This document shows positions 6,364 to 12,544 of a stretch of DNA of 12,544 nt, piece by piece. The stretch is taken from the NCBI GenBank assembly GCA_002398365.1, contig DGYK01000069.1:6802-19345 (forward strand), read 5' to 3'. Source of the DNA: Flammeovirgaceae bacterium UBA5008 (lineage in GTDB: Bacteria; Bacteroidota; Bacteroidia; Cytophagales; Cyclobacteriaceae). The notes under the pieces were generated by a model. That model was given only the letters and a program-made list of their open reading frames with translations, did no database searches and was not told where the DNA came from. The translations under genes and the position numbers were made by a program. Numbering within the stretch: position 1 is the first letter of the stretch; each line of letters starts with the position of its first letter.

Positions 6364-6395
6364 TTTGGCCACTGAGTACTAATCGTGTATTTTTG
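6364..6395 (+). promoter_or_regulatory. Bacteroidota-type promoter of the beta-barrel gene
   Basis: TTTG (6364-6367), a 20-nt spacer and TATTTTTG (6388-6395) match the Bacteroidota consensus -33 TTTG and -7 TAnnTTTG exactly. Transcription would begin near 6401, leaving an A-rich leader of about 18 nt without Shine-Dalgarno before the ATG at 6419. This is the clearest promoter in the window. Confidence 0.7.
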
Positions 6396-6418
6396 CCGTT
6401 CCAAATTAAAAAAAATCT

Positions 6419-7141
6419 ATGTTTCGAACCATTTCAGCTTCTTTCCTCCTTTTGTTTATCGCTTTTTCCTTGCAAGCACAGGAGAAGAAACAAAGAGTTA
6501 AACGCCCCGATTTGCCCGGAGCCTTTCTGATTGAGTTCGGTTTTAATAGGGCTCAGGGCAGTACTCCGGCCAATTTTGAGCAAGGATTCTGGGGTTCCAG
6601 AACACTTAACTTATATTATCAATACCCAATTCGCTTGTGGAATACGAAATTTAGCTACCGCCCTACATTTGGGCTTAGCTTGGAGCGATATAAGTTAACT
6701 AATAACTATACTTTAGATAAACTTGTGGGCGGGGACGGAACCTACCGATTGTTGCCAGCCAGCGAGTTGGGCATGCCCAATGCTGATAAAAGCATGGTGA
6801 TTATGAACTACTTGGAAATTATGCCGGCTGAATTTCGATTTGACACGAAACCCAACGATCCAGCTCGAAGCATTCACGTAACGGCTGGCATTCGACTAGG
6901 CGTTTTGTTCGAAACGCACACGAAAGTAAACTATTCGGTAAACGGAGAGAGTGTGACCGCTAAAGACGCACAATCTCATGGAATCAGCCCGGTTCGCTTA
7001 GGATATTATGGAAAAGTAGGGATCGGATCGTTCAGTTTATTTGGTTATTACAATGCCACTCCTATTTTTCAGGAAAATAAAGGACCTAACCAAACAAAGA
7101 TGAATACCCTCACGATCGGTATTTCATTAAGTGGTTTTTAA
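6419..7141 (+). CDS. Secreted outer-membrane beta-barrel protein, function unknown
   Basis: This 240-residue protein has a classical signal peptide, MFRTISASFLLLFIAFSLQA, with likely cleavage after Ala20. The mature part has alternating hydrophobic/polar strands with frequent aromatics (LNLYYQYPIRLW, FSYRPTFGLSLERYKL, HVTAGIRLGVLFET, VGIGSFSLFGYYNATPIF). It ends in TIGISLSGF; a terminal Phe is the usual targeting signature of outer-membrane barrels. About eight to ten strands are expected, as in small porin-like families of Bacteroidota. It is a single-gene transcript, with its own promoter at 6364-6395 and a terminator at 7170-7195. I do not recognise a specific family, so no ligand or transport role can be given. 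Confidence 0.8.
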   Translation: MFRTISASFLLLFIAFSLQAQEKKQRVKRPDLPGAFLIEFGFNRAQGSTPANFEQGFWGSRTLNLYYQYPIRLWNTKFSYRPTFGLSLERYKLTNNYTLDKLVGGDGTYRLLPASELGMPNADKSMVIMNYLEIMPAEFRFDTKPNDPARSIHVTAGIRLGVLFETHTKVNYSVNGESVTAKDAQSHGISPVRLGYYGKVGIGSFSLFGYYNATPIFQENKGPNQTKMNTLTIGISLSGF

Positions 7142-7163
7142 CAGGAACAATAAAATATTTAAA

Positions 7164-7946
7164 TTATTTGCCGGTGAAAGCCGGCTTTCTTTTTTCCAGA
7201 AACGCTTGCACGCCCTCTTTGTGATCGCTGGTGGCACCTGCAATTTCCTGACTGTAAGCTTCGTACTCCAACATTTCATCTAATGTGGAAGTGGTGGATT
7301 TATTCAACATCTTTTTGATCAATCCAATAGCTTTGGTTGGAGCCGCAGCAAAATATTGAGTGTATTCGCTAATGGCCTCATCCAGTTTATCCGCTGCCAC
7401 CACCTTGTTAACCAAGCCCATCGCCAAAGCCTCGGAAGCTTTTACTTTATTTCCCATGCTGCATAATTCAAATGTCTTGGCCATACCTACCAGCCGGGGT
7501 AAGAAATAGGCCGAACCTGAATCGGGCACAAGACCTATATTAATGAAAACTTCTATCAGTGTGGCTTCTTCCGATGCTACGATCATATCACAGGCTAACG
7601 CCAAAGAACAACCGGCACCGGCCGCCACTCCATTCAATCGGCAAATGATGGGCTTAGGTAATTGTCGCATGGCGCTAATGATGGGATTATATCGCTTCGA
7701 TAATGAATCCATGAACGAACGTTTTCCTTTAGCCGCACTGTCTTTTAAATCCTGACCTGAGCAAAATGCCTTTCCTTCACCAGTTAGCACCACTACACGC
7801 ACCTGATCATCTTTCGCCACTGCCTTCAGTGCATCCTGCAATTCAAATGTAATGGCATCGTTCAGCGCATTATAAACATCCGGACGATTGAGTTTAATCA
7901 ACGCCACTCCGTTGGTTACTTGGTAGGTGAGGTATTGAAAGTTCAT
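7164..7946 (-). CDS. paaG: Enoyl-CoA hydratase/isomerase family protein, PaaG-like
   Basis: This 260-residue crotonase-fold protein contains AFCSGQDL (60-67) and NGVAAGAGCSLALACD (105-120), the oxyanion-hole segments that bind the acyl-CoA thioester. In GLVPDSG, D142 matches the catalytic Asp of PaaG rather than the second Glu of enoyl-CoA hydratases. The segment YNPIISAMRQLPKPIIC and the C-terminus AFTGK also follow E. coli PaaG (from memory). PaaG isomerises ring-epoxidised phenylacetyl-CoA to the oxepin form and also shifts double bonds in later intermediates. No other paa gene is here, so a more general dienoyl-CoA isomerase role is possible. It is the third gene after rpoN, 39 bp behind the membrane protein. 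Its last codons contain the terminator of the opposing gene. Confidence 0.83.
   Translation of the reverse strand: MNFQYLTYQVTNGVALIKLNRPDVYNALNDAITFELQDALKAVAKDDQVRVVVLTGEGKAFCSGQDLKDSAAKGKRSFMDSLSKRYNPIISAMRQLPKPIICRLNGVAAGAGCSLALACDMIVASEEATLIEVFINIGLVPDSGSAYFLPRLVGMAKTFELCSMGNKVKASEALAMGLVNKVVAADKLDEAISEYTQYFAAAPTKAIGLIKKMLNKSTTSTLDEMLEYEAYSQEIAGATSDHKEGVQAFLEKRKPAFTGK
7170..7195 (+). terminator. Rho-independent terminator of the beta-barrel gene, inside the paaG coding end
   Basis: GCCGG (7170-7174), a 6-nt loop and CCGGC (7181-7185) are followed directly by TTTCTTTTTT (7186-7195). It sits 29 bases past the stop of the + strand gene and overlaps the last ten or so codons of the convergent paaG gene. 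Confidence 0.75.
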
Positions 7947-7985
7947 GATTCGAAAAATTTGGTTTTATATCTTTTGAATAGAGTG

Positions 7986-8600
7986 CTAAAAGAAAAGAAG
8001 TATTCCCCCAAAGCCGATTAAAAATCCGGTAACACCACCATACATTACTTCGCGAGGCGAATGGGCATTTAAAAACAACCGCGAGGACATGACCAATCCA
8101 CTCACAATGATCAACACCACCGTAGGCAATAATAAGTCCTGCTGTTCAGTAGCCATATTGAGTGGCAATAGCATCCCCAATCCACCACAAATGGCCAGGC
8201 TGTGAACGCTAATTTTAAAAAAGAATGTAATTGCCCAAGATACCACCACCATAGCTGTGATGATTACCATTAATTTATTGAAGTTTTGACTAAAGGGAAG
8301 TTTATAATAGAACAAAAATGTAACAAGGATATAGAGTAGAGCAATGAATGTAAAAGGCAATACCCGTTGCTTTCGCTCTTCTAAAGTGATACTATTCACA
8401 TTTCCAAAATACTTCATCATCAACAAATTGATAACGGGCATAACAAACGTGAAAACAAAGATCAGGCTGACGATGGTCAGGCTAAATTCAGCCCGAATCA
8501 TAAGCATTGCGGGCAGATACTTCTGCAACACCAGCACCATGTAGGTAGGCAGCAAAAGGGGATGAAAAATAATAGAGATGATTTTAGCTGCGCTCTTCAC
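7986..8600 (-). CDS. Integral membrane protein with degenerate PAP2 phosphatase motifs
   Basis: This 204-residue protein has about six membrane segments. Its motif layout resembles the PAP2 (type 2 phosphatidic acid phosphatase) superfamily: a basic stretch LEERKQRVLP (73-82) in the place of KxxxxxxRP, ISVH (130-133) in the place of PSGH, and SRLFLNAHSPREV (173-185) in the place of SRxxxxxHxxxD. R174, H180 and the likely acid His133 are kept, while the final Asp is Glu184. It may be an active lipid phosphatase or a relative that lost activity. The start is GTG at 8600, 17 bases inside the end of rpoN, so it is translationally coupled to the sigma factor; paaG follows. An ATG-based alternative would lose the first membrane helix. 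Confidence 0.72.
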   Translation of the reverse strand: MKSAAKIISIIFHPLLLPTYMVLVLQKYLPAMLMIRAEFSLTIVSLIFVFTFVMPVINLLMMKYFGNVNSITLEERKQRVLPFTFIALLYILVTFLFYYKLPFSQNFNKLMVIITAMVVVSWAITFFFKISVHSLAICGGLGMLLPLNMATEQQDLLLPTVVLIIVSGLVMSSRLFLNAHSPREVMYGGVTGFLIGFGGILLFF

Positions 8601-10086
8601 CTGATTTAAATTCTCTTCGTAAACGTGCCACCGGAATATTCAGTTGCTCGCGGTATTTAGCCACCGTTCTGCGGGCTATGTTATAACCCTTTTCATTTAG
8701 CATTTCCTCCAGTTTATCATCAGCTAAAGGCTTGTTCTTATCTTCAGCATCGATAATGTCTTTGATAATCTGCTTTACCTCGCGGCTACTCACTTCTTCA
8801 CCGGAATCAGTTGTGATTCCTTCGGAGAAGAAATATTTGAGCGGAAAAATACCAAAATCGGTTTGCACAGTTTTACTACTCGCCACCCGACTCACGGTAG
8901 AAATATCCATCCCAATCAGTTGGGCCACGTCTTTCAAAATCATGGGCTTCAGTTTCGTTTCGTCACCCTCCAGAAAATATTCATACTGAAAATCCACAAT
9001 GGCACGCATGGTTTTCAGCAGGGTAATTTGCCGCTGGCGAATGGCATCGATAAACCACTTAGCCGAATCTAACTTTTGCTTTACAAATGCAACGGCCTCA
9101 CGTAATTTTTTATCTTTTTTGTCGCTCTTTTCATACGCATGAAACATCTCGTTATAAGAGCGGCTGATGCGAAGCTCCGGAGCATTTCTGGAATTCAATG
9201 ATAGCTCTAGTTTGCCGTTATTATTAACCAAAATAAAGTCGGGAATGACATACTGATTTTTGACCATGCCGGAGGTTACTTCTCCGCCCGGTTTGGGGTT
9301 GAGTCGCACAATCAGTTCGATGGCATCTTTGATGTAATCCTCGTCATCTAAGTCAAGCTTCTTCTGAATTCGGGGGTAGTGCTTTCTGGTAAATTCTTCG
9401 TAGCACTCATTTAAAATACGCTTCGCGACAATCACATCCACATCCTGCCCATCGTCCATCCGTTCCAATTGTAGCAAAAGGCACTCCTGTAGATTTCGGG
9501 CAGCGATTCCGGACGGGTCAAAAGATTGTATCTTCCGAAGGATCGCCTCTACTTCCTCTAAGTTAGTTTCAATGCCTTGCGAAAACGCGAGATCATTTAC
9601 AATGGAGTCCAACTCCCTGCGGATATAACCATCCCCTTCAATGCTACCAATCAATTGCTTTCCAATTGTATAATCCTTGTCATTCAACCCCAAAAAGCCT
9701 AATTGGGTCATCAGCGTATCATGCAAGGAAGTAGAAGTAGCTACGGGCGATTCACGGTCATCGTCATCATCGCCATCGTTATAGGTTTTATAGCTTCCGT
9801 AATCATCATCCCGCAAATAGTCGTTGATATCGATTTCATCATTGGGATTGACCTCTTCTGAAGCCGCATCGCCATCTGCTGATTCGTCCGTAGATAATTC
9901 ATCCGGATGGCTATCATCCACCCCCCGGTCATCGTCCTCGCCTTGCTCCAATACGGGGTTTATTTCCAGTTCTTCTTCAATCCGGTTTTCGAGTTCCGCG
10001 GTAGGCACTTGCAATAGCTTGATAAACTGAATCTGTTGGGGAGACAGTTTTTGCTGAAGTGATTGATTAAGTCCTAAACGCTGCAT
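8584..10086 (-). CDS. rpoN: RNA polymerase sigma-54 factor RpoN
   Basis: This is a 500-residue sigma factor for promoters of the -24/-12 type. Region I (about 1-49) is glutamine/leucine-rich, with LNQSLQQKLSPQQIQFIKLLQ, and binds AAA+ activators. Region II (about 50-120) is strongly acidic and low in complexity. Then come the core-binding domain, a helix-turn-helix with LKDVAQLIGMDISTVSRV, and near the C-terminus the diagnostic RpoN box ARRTVAKYRE (471-480), which reads the -24 element. I start at ATG 10086; an in-frame TTG at 10098 adds four residues and fits the family N-terminus less well. It is the first gene of a probable three-gene unit and diverges from asnS. No activator gene is in the window. 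Confidence 0.97.
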   Translation of the reverse strand: MQRLGLNQSLQQKLSPQQIQFIKLLQVPTAELENRIEEELEINPVLEQGEDDDRGVDDSHPDELSTDESADGDAASEEVNPNDEIDINDYLRDDDYGSYKTYNDGDDDDDRESPVATSTSLHDTLMTQLGFLGLNDKDYTIGKQLIGSIEGDGYIRRELDSIVNDLAFSQGIETNLEEVEAILRKIQSFDPSGIAARNLQECLLLQLERMDDGQDVDVIVAKRILNECYEEFTRKHYPRIQKKLDLDDEDYIKDAIELIVRLNPKPGGEVTSGMVKNQYVIPDFILVNNNGKLELSLNSRNAPELRISRSYNEMFHAYEKSDKKDKKLREAVAFVKQKLDSAKWFIDAIRQRQITLLKTMRAIVDFQYEYFLEGDETKLKPMILKDVAQLIGMDISTVSRVASSKTVQTDFGIFPLKYFFSEGITTDSGEEVSSREVKQIIKDIIDAEDKNKPLADDKLEEMLNEKGYNIARRTVAKYREQLNIPVARLRREFKSGEERS

Positions 10087-10125
10087 ATCAGCTTGCAAGT
10101 TATTAATTCGACAGATGATGTGAAA

Positions 10126-10147
10126 TAGTTATGTAGTTATTAGTTAG
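10126..10147. repeat. Three tandem TAGTTA(T/G) repeats
   Basis: TAGTTAT (10126-10132), TAGTTAT (10134-10140) and TAGTTAG (10141-10147) follow each other 40-60 bases upstream of rpoN. They may be iterated binding sites or simply AT-rich leader sequence. Confidence 0.3.
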
Positions 10148-10240
10148 CCGTTGTTGAGGATGGGTAAAATGAAGATTTCGTTTTACTGCTTCTGATATTT
10201 CTCTTTGATTAAAAAATCAAAATGCCTTGTTTTGCGATCC

Positions 10241-10261
10241 GTCACACTTTCAAAGTGTTAC
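10241..10261. promoter_or_regulatory. 21-bp palindromic operator candidate upstream of asnS
   Basis: The two half sites GTCACACTTT and AAAGTGTTAC are reverse complements at 9 of 10 positions around a central C (10251); the inner seven pairs are perfect. It lies 20 bases before the asnS start, between possible -33 and -7 boxes. Such a symmetric site with a one-base centre suits a dimeric repressor; as RNA the one-base loop would make a poor hairpin. Confidence 0.5.
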
Positions 10262-10280
10262 CTTTCAAAAATTAAAGAAA

Positions 10281-11717
10281 ATGAAGAGAACTCGAATCAA
10301 AGAATTGCTGGCTATGACCCCACAGGGGCAGCAGGTAAAAGTACAGGGCTGGGTGCGCACTTTCCGCAACAATCAATTTATTGCTATCAACGATGGCTCA
10401 TGCATCCACAATGTGCAGGCGGTAGTAGCCCTTGATTCACTGGACGAAGCTACTTTAAAGCGCATCACAACCGGAGCGTGCCTTTCTTTAGTTGGTGAAC
10501 TTATTCCTTCGCTGGGAAAAGGGCAAGCAACAGAAGTAAAAGTAACCGAATTAGAAATTCTTGGCGACACGGATGCGGAAAAGTATCCTTTGCAATTAAA
10601 GAATAAACCAAGTTTGGAATATTTGAGAGGTATCGCGCATCTCCGCCCCCGCACAAACACCATCAGCGCGGTCATGCGCATGCGTCATGCGATGGCTTTT
10701 GCCATTCATCAGTTTTTCAATGACCGTGGGTTTAAATATGTACACACTCCGATCATCACCGGATCGGATGCCGAGGGTGCAGGAGATATGTTTCGGGTAA
10801 CCACGCTGGACATCAATCAACCGCCTCGCACCGAAGACGGACACATCAATCATAAGGAAGACTTCTTCGGCAAAGAAACCAACCTGACGGTGTCGGGCCA
10901 GCTGGAAGGTGAAACATACGCGATGGCGTTGGGCGAAATTTATACATTCGGTCCTACGTTCCGTGCTGAAAACTCAAACACGACTCGCCATTTGGCCGAG
11001 TTTTGGATGATTGAGCCTGAAATGGCTTTCTATGACATTGAAGATAACATGCAGTTGGCTACCGACCTGCTTCAATATTTGGTGAAGTATGCGTTGACCA
11101 ATTGTGCCGATGATTTGGATTTTCTGAACAAACGGGCTCAGGAAGAAGATGCTGCCAAGCCGCAAGATCAGCGCAACGAACTCAGCTTGCTGGAGCGATT
11201 GAAGTTTGTAGTTGAAAATGATTTTCAGCGACTCACCTATACCGAAGCCATCGACATTCTCCGAAACTCTACGCCCAACAAGAAAAAGAAGTTTCAATAT
11301 CTCATCGACCAATGGGGTGCCGATTTGCAATCGGAACACGAGCGCTATCTGGTAGAAAAGCATTTTAAGAAGCCGGTGATTCTCTACAACTATCCGAAGG
11401 AAATCAAATCATTTTACATGCGCCAAAATGAGGACGGCAAAACGGTAGCTGCGATGGATGTGCTTTTTCCGGGCATTGGCGAAATCATTGGCGGATCGCA
11501 ACGCGAAGAGCGTTATGAAAATCTTGCAAAACGTGTGGAAGAATTGAAGCTTCCTGAAAAAGATTTATGGTGGTACATGGAATTAAGAAAGTTTGGAACA
11601 GCTCCCCATAGCGGTTTTGGACTTGGCTTTGAGCGATTAATGTTGTTTGTTACGGGCATGACCAACATACGTGATGTAATTCCTTTCCCTCGTTTCCCAA
11701 AAAGCGCTGAATTCTAA
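10281..11717 (+). CDS. asnS: Asparaginyl-tRNA synthetase
   Basis: This 478-residue class IIb synthetase charges tRNA-Asn with asparagine using ATP. The N-terminal OB-fold that binds the anticodon covers about residues 16-105 (VKVQGWVRTFRNNQFIAIND). The catalytic domain shows motif 1 around 134-160 (MRHAMAFAIHQFF, then KYVHTPIIT), the signature GSDAEGAGDMFRVTT, motif 2 FRAENSNTTRHLAEFWMIEPE (about 227-247) and motif 3 GFGLGFERLM (about 444-453), ending in PFPRFPKSAEF. Length is normal for Bacteroidota AsnRS, which carry an insertion within the catalytic domain. I start at ATG 10281; an upstream in-frame ATG at 10227 would run through the palindrome and is less likely. The haem membrane gene follows after 5 bp. 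Confidence 0.98.
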   Translation: MKRTRIKELLAMTPQGQQVKVQGWVRTFRNNQFIAINDGSCIHNVQAVVALDSLDEATLKRITTGACLSLVGELIPSLGKGQATEVKVTELEILGDTDAEKYPLQLKNKPSLEYLRGIAHLRPRTNTISAVMRMRHAMAFAIHQFFNDRGFKYVHTPIITGSDAEGAGDMFRVTTLDINQPPRTEDGHINHKEDFFGKETNLTVSGQLEGETYAMALGEIYTFGPTFRAENSNTTRHLAEFWMIEPEMAFYDIEDNMQLATDLLQYLVKYALTNCADDLDFLNKRAQEEDAAKPQDQRNELSLLERLKFVVENDFQRLTYTEAIDILRNSTPNKKKKFQYLIDQWGADLQSEHERYLVEKHFKKPVILYNYPKEIKSFYMRQNEDGKTVAAMDVLFPGIGEIIGGSQREERYENLAKRVEELKLPEKDLWWYMELRKFGTAPHSGFGLGFERLMLFVTGMTNIRDVIPFPRFPKSAEF

Positions 11718-11722
11718 TAGCT

Positions 11723-12268
11723 ATGGAAACCATTGAAATATCCGGCATTATTGGTATGATTGGTTTGGCCGCTCTGGCGTCCAATTTCATTGTAGGTATT
11801 TGCATCTGGACGAATGTTTCCTATTCTCTGCCGAAAGGCATTACCTTTCTGCAATTACATAAGTTCACCGGATATTCAGCAGCCATCGCTATACTCTTAC
11901 ACATTGTCCTGATTCCGCTTGATCCACTTTCCGGCTTTAGCTGGGGCGATTTGCTTTTACCTGCCTGGACACAACATCAACCGCTGGCCAATACATTTGG
12001 GTCAATTGCTTTTTATTTGTTGGGAATGGTGGTGATCAGTTCGTACTTCAAGCAGCAAATTCAATCTTCGGTGTGGCGGAAGTTTCACTACCTCTCCTAT
12101 TTTGCCATCGTGCCATTGGTACTACACAGTGTAATCACCGATCCCAAATTACAAGATCGCCCCATCGACTGGCTGGATGCTGAAAAGTTATTTGTGTTGC
12201 TGTGCTGCCTGGTGATCGTAGGCTTGGCTGTCTATCGCTTTGCTGTTTTAAAGCAAGCCGGAAAGTAA
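11723..12268 (+). CDS. Ferric-reductase-like transmembrane haem protein
   Basis: This 181-residue protein has about five membrane helices (roughly 8-30, 49-66, 92-110, 122-138, 155-172). Two helices carry paired histidines at haem-b spacing: H46 and H60 (LHKFTGYSAAIAILLH), and H122 and H135 (FHYLSYFAIVPLVLH). This is the pattern of the ferric reductase-like transmembrane domain (NOX/FRE/MsrQ type), where two haems pass electrons across the inner membrane. No FAD- or NAD-binding domain is attached, so a separate electron donor or acceptor is needed; none is in the window. It starts 5 bp after the asnS stop and is probably co-transcribed, although no functional link to asparaginyl-tRNA synthesis is apparent. 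Confidence 0.8.
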   Translation: METIEISGIIGMIGLAALASNFIVGICIWTNVSYSLPKGITFLQLHKFTGYSAAIAILLHIVLIPLDPLSGFSWGDLLLPAWTQHQPLANTFGSIAFYLLGMVVISSYFKQQIQSSVWRKFHYLSYFAIVPLVLHSVITDPKLQDRPIDWLDAEKLFVLLCCLVIVGLAVYRFAVLKQAGK

Positions 12269-12280
12269 AAACTACTTCCG
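12259..12280. terminator. Possible hairpin between convergent haem-protein and usp genes
   Basis: CGGAA-A-GTA (12259-12267) can pair with TACTTCCG (12273-12280) as an 8-bp stem with one bulged A. It spans the two facing stop codons. Neither strand has a clear T-run after it, so termination is only weakly supported. Confidence 0.25.
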
Positions 12281-12544
12281 CTTGATGGCTAAAAGTGGTA
12301 TGGATCCCAAATAAGCCAACGTGCGGGTCACGCTTTTCGCGAATAGTTTTTCTTCCAGACTAAGCTTGTGAGTAAATGTCGTCAGCAAATCGGCATTAGT
12401 CAACTTGATATAGTTATCAATTGCCTTCGGAATATCATCTTCCAAAATCAGTTTGAAATCTAATTTCTTATAGTTCACCTTTTTGATGATTTCCTCTACT
12501 TGTGCCTTGGCAGCCTCCACTTTTTTGTCGATGCTGGGCGTAAC
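12272..12544 (-). CDS. Universal stress protein (UspA family), C-terminal part, 5' end outside window
   Basis: The last 90 residues are visible and the frame stays open to the right edge. The pattern of an amphipathic helix (VEAAKAQVEEIIKKV), a strand with KLILEDDIPKAIDNYI, then NADLLTTFTHKLSLEEKLFAKSVTRTLAYLGSIPLLAIKRK matches the C-terminal half of a Usp domain as seen in tandem-domain Usp proteins of Bacteroidota. The glycine-rich GxxGxxxxxxxxxG(S/T) ATP loop is not present in this stretch (TFTHKLSLEEKLF instead), so this domain probably does not bind ATP. It faces the haem protein gene with a 3-bp gap. The partial view limits certainty on total length and domain number. Confidence 0.75.
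   Translation of the reverse strand, partial: VTPSIDKKVEAAKAQVEEIIKKVNYKKLDFKLILEDDIPKAIDNYIKLTNADLLTTFTHKLSLEEKLFAKSVTRTLAYLGSIPLLAIKRK

Larger units (their letters stand above)
10087..10280. promoter_or_regulatory. Divergent rpoN-asnS intergenic region
   Basis: These 194 noncoding bases hold the outward promoters of both genes. Toward asnS, TTTG (10231-10234) and TACCTTTC (10259-10266, one mismatch from TAnnTTTG) are possible boxes, but the 24-nt spacer is long. No convincing box was found toward rpoN. The region also contains the near-perfect 21-bp palindrome at 10241-10261, a 7-bp inverted repeat at 10204-10221 and three TAGTTA repeats at 10126-10147. Confidence 0.45.

Noticed and set aside
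7226..7240. TGGCACCTGCA resembles a sigma-54 -24/-12 promoter
   Set aside because: The GG and GC elements lack the required spacing, and the site lies inside paaG with no gene starting downstream on that strand.
10204..10221. TTTGATT-AAAA-AATCAAA resembles an FNR/CRP-type box upstream of asnS
   Set aside because: Between TTGAT and ATCAA there are 6 bases, not the 4 of a real FNR site, and the sequence is simple A/T-rich; not enough for a regulator call.
10227..10280. Upstream ATG at 10227 as the asnS start
   Set aside because: It would add 18 residues not typical of AsnRS and would place the palindrome in coding sequence; MKRTRIKELL at 10281 is the natural start.
10974..11363. Open frame of about 129 codons on the - strand inside asnS
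   Set aside because: Fully antisense to a conserved synthetase, with no recognisable family; a shadow of asnS codon use.

Overview
The window looks like the chromosome of a member of the Bacteroidota, probably the Cytophagia/Chitinophagia side. The evidence is a DUF4270 lipoprotein, a DUF5690 transporter, AT-rich leaders almost without Shine-Dalgarno sequences, and promoters of the Bacteroidota type (TTTG - about 20 nt - TAnnTTTG). The placement is inferred from gene families, not from a marker gene. There is no sign of an insertion sequence, phage or CRISPR array.

Positions 1-3612 read as a phosphonate-catabolism island. On the + strand come the last 24 residues of a probable FAD-dependent oxidoreductase (TIGR03364-like), a PHP-family metallo-phosphoesterase and a DUF5690 major-facilitator transporter, packed with a 2-bp gap and a TTGA overlap. 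Converging on them is a phosphonatase-like HAD hydrolase (TIGR03351-like, DxAGT motif, cap lysine). Diverging from that gene is a 190-residue HD-domain protein with the full iron-ligand set of PhnZ, the oxygenase that splits C-P bonds. Two different C-P cleaving enzymes thus sit beside one putative importer and one putative amine oxidase. The 2-oxoglutarate hydroxylase PhnY, the usual PhnZ partner, is not in the window.

Positions 3619-6085 (- strand) hold two consecutive cell-envelope lipoproteins, DUF4270 followed by a six-bladed Kelch protein. Upstream lies a tRNA-Arg(ACG) with an unusual but self-compensating tertiary pair (A19-U56 in place of G19-C56). Divergent from the tRNA, a good Bacteroidota promoter drives a 240-residue outer-membrane beta-barrel protein (6419-7141).

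Positions 7164-10086 (- strand) form a probable transcription unit in the order rpoN (sigma-54), a membrane protein with degenerate PAP2 motifs whose GTG start lies inside the end of rpoN, and a PaaG-like enoyl-CoA isomerase. Divergent from rpoN, asnS (10281-11717) is followed 5 bp later by a stand-alone ferric-reductase-like haem membrane domain. A universal-stress-protein gene, cut by the window edge, converges on it.

The genome is compact. In two convergent gene pairs the rho-independent terminator of one gene is embedded in the 3' coding end of the opposing gene (3561-3595 and 7170-7195). The rpoN-asnS divergent spacer holds a 21-bp palindrome that looks like an operator.
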